Shown: positions 1 to 7,043, counted from the stretch's first letter. The stretch is DNA of 12,086 bases from Dimargaris cristalligena (GCA_027576995.1 JANBQC010000745.1:1-12086); one strand, 5' to 3'. Program-made: numbers and translations. Notes: generated by a model from the sequence alone, not told the origin.

Positions 1-2
1 CC

Positions 3-161
3 AACTCCGCGAACCTCCCGTCTTCTACCACCAGGGAGCTGGCCGCTGCGACTTCTGGCCGGGTTGATAAAGAGGCCATTGCCTCTACGCGAATTCTGAA
101 GGCCGCTGGCAATAGGCCGGACACCCCAGGTAGTACACATCATCCTCCTACCAATTATTGA
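3..161 (+). CDS. C-terminal fragment of an unidentified protein (5' end outside window)
   Basis: The frame starting at base 3 stays open for 52 codons and ends at TGA 159-161. I do not recognise the protein. The visible part is polar and Ala/Thr/Ser-rich, beginning NSANLPSSTTRELAAATSGR and continuing VDKEAIASTRILKAAG, which could be a short helix. Codons favour C or G at the third position (GCC, CTG, ACC), as in HSP104. The DNA turns AT-rich immediately after the stop, as expected at the end of a gene. A strong donor-like CAG|GTAGTAC lies at 127-136, inside the last codons. If it is used, the reading frame instead runs through an intron (130-290) to TAA at 314-316, replacing the last residues with EAPAIIVG. 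That the stretch is coding is moderately likely; the exact C-terminus is uncertain. Confidence 0.5.
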   Translation, partial: NSANLPSSTTRELAAATSGRVDKEAIASTRILKAAGNRPDTPGSTHHPPTNY

Positions 162-290
162 TAGAAGTTTACATAATGACACTATTTTCCTCTCGACTGG
201 GTTATTTTTATGGCCGGTATCATTACTTCATTAAACCCGGCTTGAATTGACTCATGCCACAGTATCTGACTAAGCCTTTCTTCCCGACAG
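130..290 (+). other. candidate spliceosomal intron, phase 1
   Basis: A 161-base segment begins GTAGTAC after CAG and ends in a pyrimidine-rich TTTCTTCCCGACAG. A CTGAC branch-like motif sits at 266-270, about 20 bases before the acceptor, which is a standard fungal arrangement. It splits a glycine codon after its first base. Splicing joins the fragment at 3-129 to eight codons and TAA 314-316. The motifs are seen in the sequence; actual splicing is inferred. Confidence 0.4.
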
Positions 291-390
291 AAGCCCCTGC
301 TATAATTGTGGGTTAACAATATTGGTTTGCCTAGCGTTATCAGGGCATATGTATTCTATCTCTACACCCCCTCCCTTCACGCCAACTGCC

Positions 391-747
391 CTACCACCAC
401 ACTGTCCAATAACACAGATCTCCTTCAATAGCATACAAATGCCCCAACTTCATATCATCAAACAGGTGATTGGTGATAGATATTGTGCCGGGGATTTGGG
501 GTACCTCCATTCGGAGATCAGAGCTGGGGTTGGATGTCCCACTCCCTTCTGGACTGGAAGGTTCACCGGACGTTAGTTTCGAGGGGCCAGTGCCTGGATG
601 TAACATGGAGAACTTGGGAAACGGCCCTTCGGCTAGTCGGATTTGCTTGGAGCTGTTATCGGAGGTTGAACTGGGGTATGGTGGAAAATGTTCCACGTGA
701 ATCGATCCTAGACTCCCGTCGTCAGAGTTGGGTACTGGGGAAGCCAT
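391..747 (-). CDS. hypothetical Ser/Pro-rich protein, 118 aa
   Basis: The ATG (complement of 745-747) sits in GCCACCATGG, a full Kozak match, and the frame runs 118 codons to TAG (complement of 391-393). Roughly the first 75 residues are rich in Ser, Pro and Gly and are probably disordered (for example FPPYPSSTSDNSSK and GEPSSPEGSGTSNPSS). The last 30 are more hydrophobic and aromatic, ending CYWTVWW. There is no signal peptide, membrane span or family I recognise. The stretch is richer in G+C than the DNA on either side, which favours coding. T-rich DNA that could hold a promoter lies upstream on the same strand (complement of about 775-820). Two + strand frames through the same stretch are also open, so the GC content alone may explain its length. 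A GTATGC donor-like site near the 3' end means it could be only a first exon. This is a plausible but unproven gene. Confidence 0.42.
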   Translation of the reverse strand: MASPVPNSDDGSLGSIHVEHFPPYPSSTSDNSSKQIRLAEGPFPKFSMLHPGTGPSKLTSGEPSSPEGSGTSNPSSDLRMEVPQIPGTISITNHLFDDMKLGHLYAIEGDLCYWTVWW

Positions 748-2640
748 GGTGGCTACGTACTAACAGACTAGTTGTAAAGAAAAATAGTAAATAAAAAGAA
801 TAAGAAAAAGCTTAAAATCGACTTCTGGTTGAAGTCCGCGGCTCATACTAGGTAAAATACTGGGTGAAGTTAAAATAGATATTTATTCTGAATAATAAAA
901 ACTTATCTCAAAGATAACCTACCATTTTAAGGGCCGGCTGGGAGACTATAAATAAGAAAATTCGATGTTACAGCCTTAAGACTATACTATGACCTTTTGG
1001 ATGTTGTCCTCAAATGGACTGACAACCATAAAACCACGAAGGGGAAAACTGGTTGGGTCCTTAAGTTTAAACGGTGCATGAAAAGAGAAAGGAAATATGG
1101 AAAATGGAAAATGAGAATGCCTCGGATCCTCCGGCGCGTTCATAAAAATAAGATATAAATAAGGAAAACTTGGATGTTGCTCCCTTATTCTAATGTGAAG
1201 GCTATTCCCACTGACTCGTCTGGAATTATGTAGCTGACAAAATTAGAAGTAGTTAGTAGGTCGGTTGAAAGTGGAAGTGATTAGGCCCAAACACAGATCA
1301 GCAAAATGGAGGTCTTCCAAGTGCTTGCTCAAAGAGTGTAACGGTGGATATTGAATGCGCAGTCATTATGTGGTGAGGGAATACTACTAGGTTGTCTCAT
1401 GGGAAGGAAAATTCGTCTGAACCTATGGCAGTACAATAGAACTATGCCTAAGTAGAGGGAAGTTAACCTAAAAAAAACACGGAGTATTAGTGCAGACAAT
1501 TCCAATATACGCTATTGGGGAATGGTTGTATAGCGGCTCATTGAAAATATTCGAACACATACATGTACAACCTAGTTGTGAGTGAGCGTAAGCAGTAGGA
1601 CTATATTGCACTGGTTCTTGGCCGGGTCTCTCGATATTTCGCATTTCCGGGGCGGGTTATTTAGCTGCCGAAGTTCGGAATATGGAGGGGGCAATACAAT
1701 AGTCTAAGGCTAACAGGTAACAGGTAACGACGAAACTAGGGACAGTGGCTATCGCCAACAAGACCTAGTGCTCTCTATAAGTAACCCCAGCCAAGTTCGC
1801 CGTCAGGTACTGATAAGCTGAAAGTTAATGTGAGGCGCGTTGAGAGTTGGGGAATGAAGACCGGGATGGGCTGACGACGCAGCCGGAATACTTGGAATAG
1901 GCCAAGGGAAATAAAAGCGCAATATATATCAGCCGTACTATAGAAGTACCGAATCCGAGTATTACAAATACACGGGTGTGGTTACCGCTACAGGTGGAGT
2001 AATGGGGGAGATGTGAACGGTAAATGTTCACAGGAAGGGGGAAAGGGATTATCTCTACGGCTCGGGTTAGTGATACTTCCATCGATGTATTGCCGTCCGC
2101 CCAATAATCTAAGCCAATATCCATCATAAAAAGGCTGTACGCCCGATATATGAAAGGATTTAATATCGTTCGCGAATAGGGAGGTGGGCGGGTAGCAAAG
2201 GCGAACATCATACGATCTACACCCTTTTGCAGCCATTGATATAACATCAATACAAAGCCCTTATAGCTCATTAAATCGATCGACTCGTTATTGTTTAGAG
2301 ACGGGAATCTCACCACAGAGAACCTTTAGAGAAGGCTTCTACTGCCAACTGGTTGAAGCGACAAGCGAACATTTGCGGATACATCAGGGCAGTTTAAACG
2401 AAAATATAAAAATAGATTGGATCGGATTAGCTGGGACATGAATGGCTATGACGCTGAATCCCTGTTAGCTTTCGGCAAGCCTATAGTCATAAAGTACATG
2501 GGCAGATTACCATCGTTGCGGTCCCTTTATTACCCCCCGGGTGTAGAAAAGGCTGAGGTTGAAGACGGCGGTCAACGGCAGTGAAATTCGCTAAATCAAT
2601 CATACTGGTGAATCAATACATTTGCCTTAACTAACTGCCG
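748..2640. other. AT-rich intergenic region without a convincing gene
   Basis: I see no gene here. It contains two TATAAATAAG elements with similar flanks (947 and 1154, described separately). It also holds a GGAAAAT-type tandem at 1091-1112, a TAACAGG duplication at 1711-1724 and a runway of short chance ORFs. The longest frame, on the - strand at 1825-2316, has random-looking codon use and a non-ATG start. Confidence 0.5.
947..1198 (+). repeat. pair of diverged ~45-bp direct repeats starting TATAAATAAG
   Basis: The copies begin at 947 and 1154. Both read TATAAATAAG, then (G)AAAA, then a GATGTT block about 8 bases later, then CCTTA and a CTA-x-TGA-like end, with a few substitutions and small gaps. 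Each is also a good TATA-box sequence, but no coding region follows within a sensible distance. This may be an old local duplication; chance in AT-rich DNA cannot be excluded. Confidence 0.3.
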
Positions 2641-2657
2641 AACAACACCCACATACA

Positions 2658-2665
2658 TATATATA
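2658..2665 (+). promoter_or_regulatory. TATA box candidate for secreted peptide gene 1
   Basis: TATATATA lies 185 bases upstream of the ATG at 2843. It is followed by a pyrimidine-rich leader typical of fungal 5' UTRs. A start of transcription around 2690-2720 would give a leader of about 130-150 bases. Confidence 0.4.
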
Positions 2666-2780
2666 GTCTCAACAAGACCCTTCTTCCATCATCAATACCA
2701 GCGCACTGCATCTGCTATATTTCATTATCAATATCACCCCTGTATATTTGCGGCCCCCCATTTTCAACAGACCTTTCCTG

Positions 2781-2799
2781 CTCGGTCCTAAATTTTTGC
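2781..2799 (+). promoter_or_regulatory. leader motif shared with the paralogous peptide gene
   Basis: CTCGGTCCTAAATTTTTGC stands 44 bases before the start codon. The leader of the second peptide gene has CTCGG at 5251 followed by CCTAACTTTTTT, with three inserted bases. AACAG precedes the motif in both leaders. This probably reflects common descent of the 5' regions; whether it is regulatory is unknown. Confidence 0.35.
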
Positions 2800-2842
2800 T
2801 TACACTTCTTCCCGCCCAACACTCCTTTACGCACTCACCACC

Positions 2843-3019
2843 ATGGTTAAGCTCATCCAACTCCTCATCGCCGTCGCTTTGGCCGGTTCAATGTTAGCTT
2901 TGGCGTCGCCGGTGCCTCAGCCCCAACCTAGCTTAAAGACCCGTATATCCGATAAGATTAAAGACACGAAAATCAAAATCCACACTTTCTTAGGTACTGG
3001 TGGAACCCAGGGTCGCTAA
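2843..3019 (+). CDS. small secreted cationic peptide 1 (58 aa), paralogue of the peptide at 5320
   Basis: The ATG lies in CACCACCATGG, a near-ideal start context, and the frame ends at TAA 3017-3019. The N-terminus MVKLIQLLIAVALAG is a classic signal peptide: a basic residue at 3, a hydrophobic core at 4-20 and an A-L-A cleavage motif at 19-21. The predicted mature peptide has 37 residues. It starts SPVPQPQP and continues with a Lys-rich stretch (31-50) in which Ile/Leu recur every three to four residues, so an amphipathic helix is possible. There are no cysteines and no dibasic kexin site. No family is recognised. The first 27 residues align without gaps to the 43-aa peptide at 5320, with 13 identities. 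A donor-like G|GTACTG at 2993-2998 could remove the last residues by splicing; it sits in the same phase as a better donor in the paralogue. An antimicrobial, effector or signalling role would be speculation. Confidence 0.62.
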   Translation: MVKLIQLLIAVALAGSMLALASPVPQPQPSLKTRISDKIKDTKIKIHTFLGTGGTQGR

Positions 3020-3239
3020 TCGTGGGCTCTGGGCGACCTGCCTATCGACCAGTTCATTAAATATTCCAGTCTATTCACCACACACTCTTCTATCCCGCCC
3101 ATTTTCTTTCCACGGCAATCGACTGCAATGTGGGGGGCTGTCCTTACCGTATCCCGACTACCCTTGTTCAATGGAGCCCAGGGGTTTTAGCTTATTTTAA
3201 CCTTACCACCCTCCAACAGCCAAGTAAGGCTTGTTCATT

Positions 3240-3245
3240 AATAAA
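3240..3245 (+). terminator. polyadenylation signal candidate for peptide gene 1
   Basis: AATAAA lies 220 bases after the stop codon in a T-rich context. A second AATAAA follows at 3292-3297. These are the first such hexamers downstream of the peptide gene. Confidence 0.35.
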
Positions 3246-4725
3246 CTGGTTTTCTGATTTTATGTCAGCGTGATATCCAATTCTTCACATGAATAAAAAG
3301 TATATTATATATTTAGGATGGTTAGTATCCGATACTGCGTCTCGATGGGGTTGAAGTTTTTCATTACTAATTGTGGGATAGATGGTATGTTGTGGCCGTC
3401 CACTTGTTATTTCAGTAGCAAATGGGTGAAATTCGGCCCAGCTATATAAGGGTTTACATTATACGTGTATGGGAAAATATATGGGAAATGTATTTTTAAC
3501 TAGTAATATTGGCCGAATCTAATGGATTTTTCATTATACAGCTTGGATGAACTTCTCCCAAATGGTTCAATCATAGCAGCCTCGATCAAACCTCTAGTCT
3601 TTATTGGAGTTTCCTACGTGTTTTTCATTTAAGGCAGTCGTGATTAGATAGGCTCCCGTATATCTGACTTTGGTCTACCGGGTCATTTTCTATGCAGTAT
3701 AATTATGACTGATTTTGCTATCGCCCCCAAGTTGCCCGATAATCTTGACACAGCCCCTCGGAATCAAGTGTGGTGGAAAGGGTGTGGTAAAAACTAATTG
3801 GCATAACTTAACCGACGGGTAGACGTCTATGTGTCTGTTTTAATGACAATACTCCATCATTTTAGTGTGGCCACTCTCTAACGCCCACCGATTCCCTGTT
3901 TCAAAAAGGTGGCTTTTATTCCTACAATCTCTCAACAACTTACCATTATATCCTAGTTCTGTAAGAGTATACCTGATTTAACTGTAACCATGTTTAAGTA
4001 ATTTTGGTTCAGTGCAGTTTCACAAATGGCTTCGCATACCCTTTCATCTGTTTAATACTTCAACAATTGACTGGGATACCTGTGGAAGAATATAGGAAAA
4101 TATCAATTAGGCGCGTCGACCCATTGAGTTATATTTTTAATGCAATATACACCCATAGGATTGCCGCATAAATCCTTTCTTTAGAGACTAAAACATATCA
4201 CCGACTCGATACGCAAAGAATGCTGTGATAGTAATATAATTGATAATGGCCGGGTGGACGCATATGCATTGGCTTAACCTCAAGTAGGTAGCTATAGGAG
4301 TAAATTAAGCCTTTATGGCTCTCAGTACTTAACGACTGGTTGGGCCATTGATTATATAAGATATATTCTGATAATATAGTACCACCGCCGACCGCCGCTC
4401 AATTGTAGACCTCCAAGCTTCATTTAGAAGAGAGCGGCTTGAGAGTGGGAGTCGGCAACGTACGATACTTATACATTGAGATGAGCAGGAATTGATGCCT
4501 ATAAAGTACGGACCTACTCCAATATACCTGTTGAATACAAGGTCAACTATTTCAAGCGTGATTGTATTATATTCGGGACCTGCCCCATACTCAAACCAAT
4601 AGTGATATTATTTGGAGACACAGTGGACTTAACTACGGTTTGTGGAAAAGATTCAGAGGAGTGGGTGGGATGAGAGGATACCAGCGCGAGTGGCCACCTG
4701 ACTGATGGGAGGTATTGCAGTTGGT

Positions 4726-4736
4726 GGGGGGGGGGG
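4726..4736 (+). repeat. homopolymer of 11 G
   Basis: Eleven consecutive G are preceded by several shorter G runs (GGGTGGG, GGGAGG) from about 4663 onward. The stretch could form a G-quadruplex on the + strand, or could be a sequencing-prone homopolymer. Confidence 0.7.
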
Positions 4737-4805
4737 TAAGTTGGTAGGGTCTAGTGAGCCTCGTATCCCTACTTTACTTGAACAGCGGAAGAAATAATTA
4801 GCTGA

Positions 4806-4844
4806 CCCCTCTCCCTGCCCTATGAGTAGGGAGAAGAAGAGGGG
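4806..4844 (+). repeat. imperfect hairpin with pyrimidine and purine arms
   Basis: Outer arms CCCCTCT (4806-4812) and AGAGGGG (4838-4844) enclose an inner stem CCCTA/TAGGG with a TGAG loop (4818-4831). All pairs are Watson-Crick within those arms. No gene is linked to it. Confidence 0.4.
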
Positions 4845-5071
4845 GAGGCGGCAGAAACGATCACCTCTTCATTGCCTCGATTGTTCTTGGGCTTTAATAC
4901 CGGACTGATCGATTATTCACGAATCGCGAACCATAGGGCCCTTTTATTCCCGTAGTTAATCAAGATGATCTTTACTACTGGTCTTCATTCACATATTTGC
5001 ACACGGAGCTCTAAACGTAAGTGGCGGAGAGATAGGGCGAATCGGTAGTATGGTCTACCTAATGACCATAT

Positions 5072-5106
5072 CCAATAGCCAAACGAGCCCCTTGACTAAT
5101 AAATAG
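5072..5106 (+). promoter_or_regulatory. CCAAT plus TATA-like element upstream of secreted peptide gene 2
   Basis: CCAAT at 5072-5076 is followed 22 bases later by ATAAATAG (5099-5106). The pair lies about 215 bases before the ATG at 5320 and is followed by a pyrimidine-rich leader, an arrangement similar to that of the paralogue at 2843. The assignment is tentative. Confidence 0.33.
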
Positions 5107-5319
5107 AAACCCTATCCCTCTCCTCCTGGGGTTACCATTCCATTTTTCACTGACATATTTGCTGTCCTACATCCTTCACCACTTCATCTTGCCCCAGTTT
5201 CCAATTTTTGTCTAATTGCCCCTATAACAGCCTCTTCTTCCTACTACAGCCTCGGCCATCCTAACTTTTTTATATTTATTTGCCAAATAGAACTTCACAT
5301 CCCTACCTCCACAACCACT

Positions 5320-5451
5320 ATGCTTAAACTTATCCGACTCTTCATCCTTTCCGTTGTACTCGGCTCGGCGCTGACTATGGCCACACCACTGCCCAAACCT
5401 GGTCTGGCCCAGGCCGTTAAGGATGCCCGCAATAAAAAGGGTAAGGAGTAA
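5320..5451 (+). CDS. small secreted cationic peptide 2 (43 aa), paralogue of the peptide at 2843
   Basis: The ATG has A at -3 (ACT-ATG), and the frame ends at TAA 5449-5451. Residues 1-21 form a signal peptide: MLKLIRLFILSVVLGSALTM then Ala21, the predicted cleavage point. The mature part is only 22 residues, beginning TPLPKP and ending in a Lys/Arg-rich stretch (net charge about +4), with no cysteine. Against the 58-aa peptide at 2843, M1, K3, L4, I5, L7, I9, G15, S16, L18, A21, P23, P25 and P27 are identical. Nine of the twelve shared non-Met codons differ only synonymously, which suggests selection on the protein. A strong donor G|GTAAGG at 5440-5446 overlaps the last codons. If it is spliced to 5600, the C-terminus becomes A-P and stop, two residues after the junction. 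The family and function are not recognised. Confidence 0.6.
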   Translation: MLKLIRLFILSVVLGSALTMATPLPKPGLAQAVKDARNKKGKE

Positions 5452-5599
5452 CTCAACGGATAGACCAGGGGGACGCAACCTGTGGCATTTGGCGGATAAC
5501 GTACAATCGGTAGATGGTAAAAGGGGGGCAAGTACGCTTTGGCTCCTACCTTATTTTGCCATCCTCGCCATGTTGGTAACGCACTGACATCATCTTCAG
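5441..5599 (+). other. candidate phase-1 intron at the 3' end of peptide gene 2
   Basis: GTAAGG matches the fungal donor consensus. CTGAC at 5584-5588 and the acceptor ATCTTCAG ending at 5599 are correctly spaced. The intron would be 159 bases long. Alternative acceptors at 5607 and 5612 would give longer C-termini (the last adding about 46 residues). Splicing is inferred from motifs only. Confidence 0.4.
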
Positions 5600-5770
5600 C
5601 CCCCTAGTGCAGCTTGCCCGGTTTCCGTTCGCAATGGATCCGTCAAAAAGATGAATTTACTGCATACCTTCCCCGTTTCATACTTCCATTTCGTAGATTG
5701 GGCCACACACACACAGTCTCTCCAATCTACTACTATTACTTGGCCTATTTGACGTCACTTGGTGTATATC

Positions 5771-5776
5771 AATAAA
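5771..5776 (+). terminator. polyadenylation signal candidate for peptide gene 2
   Basis: AATAAA lies 320 bases after the peptide stop, in an AT-rich context and downstream of a short (CA)n tract. A transcript running to here would contain the candidate 3' intron. Confidence 0.35.
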
Positions 5777-6403
5777 CAACTTCGTTTATATTCTGGATAT
5801 TTGCATCACTGGGCTCGACCCGGCCATTCCTATAAGCTGATATAAAATAATGGATAGCCAATACGTGAATATGTGAATACTGGTTTCTGTAGTAAAAGAG
5901 TTGCGGGGTAGAGCAGGTCCTTGTATATAAAATTGGCGTACTTTCCTAACTTAGAGTGGACTAATTGAGCAGCAAGAGAGAACATGGCGTATGTGCCTAG
6001 TCTATAGCTAGTAAATGCGGCTTGGCTATCGCTCATTTGCGCTACTGGCAGTTAACCTGGATACCCACGGTTCTTGTTTTAATCAAGTGATCGCGTGTAC
6101 TTCGGCTTCACGGCCAATGTGGCCGTTTTAAGTACCAGTCAGTATCTTAACTCATGATTGAAAAGGCCGATGGTCCAAGGTTGTTATAGCGATATAGCTG
6201 AATGGGGCCCACTGGCCCCTTAAAGGGTAGATCCGACTAAAGTGGGTGTGTGATTCGCCGAGTACCTGTAAAAAAGGGGGCCTGGGATGCGTCGAAATAA
6301 CAAACCAGGGGACTTGTTTAGTGTAAGGCCGTAGGACCAAATGCCAGCTGTAATACCCCCACCTTGGCTAAGACCGCCAGTGGATAAGAATACCTATTTT
6401 TTT

Positions 6404-6428
6404 CTGAATTCGCCATACAAGAATTCAG
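6404..6428 (+). repeat. 8-bp perfect inverted repeat, 9-base spacer
   Basis: CTGAATTC (6404-6411) and GAATTCAG (6421-6428) are exact reverse complements around the spacer GCCATACAA. Confidence 0.7.
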
Positions 6429-6457
6429 TAGGATTAAAATATCAACAACACATAGTG

Positions 6458-6482
6458 TCGCAACTGGAACAATCGCAACTGG
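6458..6482 (+). repeat. 10-bp direct repeat TCGCAACTGG, period 15
   Basis: Exact copies occur at 6458-6467 and 6473-6482, separated by AACAA. The 15-base spacing keeps the same reading frame but no supported gene covers it. Confidence 0.7.
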
Positions 6483-6576
6483 TCATCGGATGCGTGTACA
6501 ATATAATTGTTTGCATCATTTTTTGTTGAATAAGGAACAACAATCAATGGGATTTTGCCTTGAATACCCCGCAAAT

Positions 6577-6596
6577 ATACAGTGGTTACACTGTAT
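6577..6596 (+). repeat. 8-bp perfect inverted repeat with 4-base loop
   Basis: ATACAGTG (6577-6584), loop GTTA and CACTGTAT (6589-6596) form a perfect hairpin. A TTGTTG/CAACAA pair at 6523-6543 lies just upstream. Confidence 0.7.
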
Positions 6597-6644
6597 TATT
6601 GATATAGATAGTGCTTAACCAAGTGGGGAGGAAAAATTACATGC

Positions 6645-7043
6645 ATGTTCTCATCGTTGGCCATCGGCAGTGCTGCCGTCAACAAGGTCCGACAGGTCTT
6701 GTATGGCCTTGACAATGCTTGGGAAGGAATGGTGCAGCCGTTCGAATACGAGGGTGAAGGACTAGGTAGTACTGTTGGAGATCCCCCCGAATATGTAATG
6801 TCCGAACAAATCTAGTCGCACATTCGTCTTACTTTCCTTCATTAAAAGGATTGCCTCTGGAAACTTCCAGTCACTCGGCGAACCTACCCGATAGGACCGG
6901 GTGATTCGTGGAGAGTCCCCCCGGATCTGGATAGGGGGATTGTCCGACTGGGCATCGGCGACCTCCTGCCTGAAGAAGGCCCGTTAAGTGCCCCAGCCGC
7001 GAAGTATAAAAATGCCAGACTCCCCCAACGACAACGGGCTTGA
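6645..7043 (+). CDS. possible two-exon gene for a ~97-aa protein of unknown function
   Basis: From ATG 6645 a frame with good codon use runs (MFSSLAIGSAAVNKVRQVLY, then GLDNAWEGMVQPFEYEGEGL). It reaches a donor-like G|GTAGTAC at 6765-6771 and would otherwise stop at TAG 6813-6815. An acceptor ACTTCCAG ends at 6870; the implied 105-base intron holds two in-frame stops. After it the same frame is open from 6871 to TGA 7041-7043 (for example RTYPIGPGDSW and LGIGDLLPEEGPLSAP). I recognise no domain. Against the model are the poor ATG context (T at -3), the lack of a clear branch point, and the overlap of exon 2 with motifs that could be an HSP104 promoter (6857-7012). The exons could also be remnants of a larger, broken gene. 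An alternative acceptor at 6848 would end the protein early. Confidence 0.33.
6857..7012 (+). promoter_or_regulatory. candidate distal heat-shock promoter of HSP104
   Basis: CTGGAAACTTCCAG (6857-6870) contains the inverted nGAAnnTTCn core of a heat-shock element. TTCGTGGAGAGTC (6905-6917) matches a three-unit element at seven of nine key bases. AGGGG (6933-6937) is a stress-response (STRE) core. TATAAAAA follows at 7005-7012. The order is sensible for a stress promoter, but it lies about 750 bases before the HSP104 ATG, implying a long or spliced leader. It also coincides with a possible coding exon. Confidence 0.3.

Larger units (their letters stand above)
3300..5090. other. AT-rich spacer between the two peptide genes
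   Basis: I find no coding region longer than a chance ORF. Points of note are a TATGGGAAA duplication (3469-3488) and a nested inverted repeat (4387-4456, arms GCCGAC and GCCGCTC). There is also a run of 11 G (4726-4736) and a purine/pyrimidine hairpin (4806-4844). No tRNA or other RNA gene could be recognised. Confidence 0.5.
5800..6640. other. intergenic region rich in short palindromes
   Basis: No supported gene is seen; frames of about 60 codons on both strands look like chance. It holds an ACGGCCA-ATG-TGGCCGT hairpin (6110-6126) and a GGGGCC-CACT-GGCCCC hairpin (6204-6219). A cluster of perfect inverted and direct repeats at 6404-6596 is listed separately. Confidence 0.5.

Noticed and set aside
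322..794. Overlapping + strand frames of 76-103 codons opposite the 391-747 ORF
   Set aside because: They lack a good ATG context (one begins with TTG) and are better explained as mirror images of the GC-rich island; the - strand frame has the Kozak start.
1711..1728. TAACAGG tandem, considered as telomere-like repeat
   Set aside because: Only two and a half units, and the sequence does not match TTAGGG-type fungal telomere repeats.
1825..2316. 163-codon frame on the - strand with a hydrophobic stretch
   Set aside because: It starts with GTG, codon use looks random (many ATA, CTA, CGA), there is no domain or good start context, and one such run is expected by chance in this much sequence.
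3563..3573. GGTTCAATCA considered as a tRNA B-box
   Set aside because: It fails the B-box consensus at its end, and no A-box or cloverleaf could be drawn around it.
6110..6126. Hairpin followed by T run, resembling a bacterial intrinsic terminator
   Set aside because: The window is eukaryotic and no gene ends there; treated as a plain palindrome.
5830..6529. Three frames of about 60-70 codons on both strands
   Set aside because: Short, without convincing start context, biased codons or recognisable features; consistent with chance.
1..6890. Similarity between ACTCCGCGAACCTCCC (window start) and ACTCGGCGAACCTACC (6872-6887)
   Set aside because: Fourteen of sixteen bases match but the similarity does not extend beyond this and the implied reading frames differ; probably coincidence.
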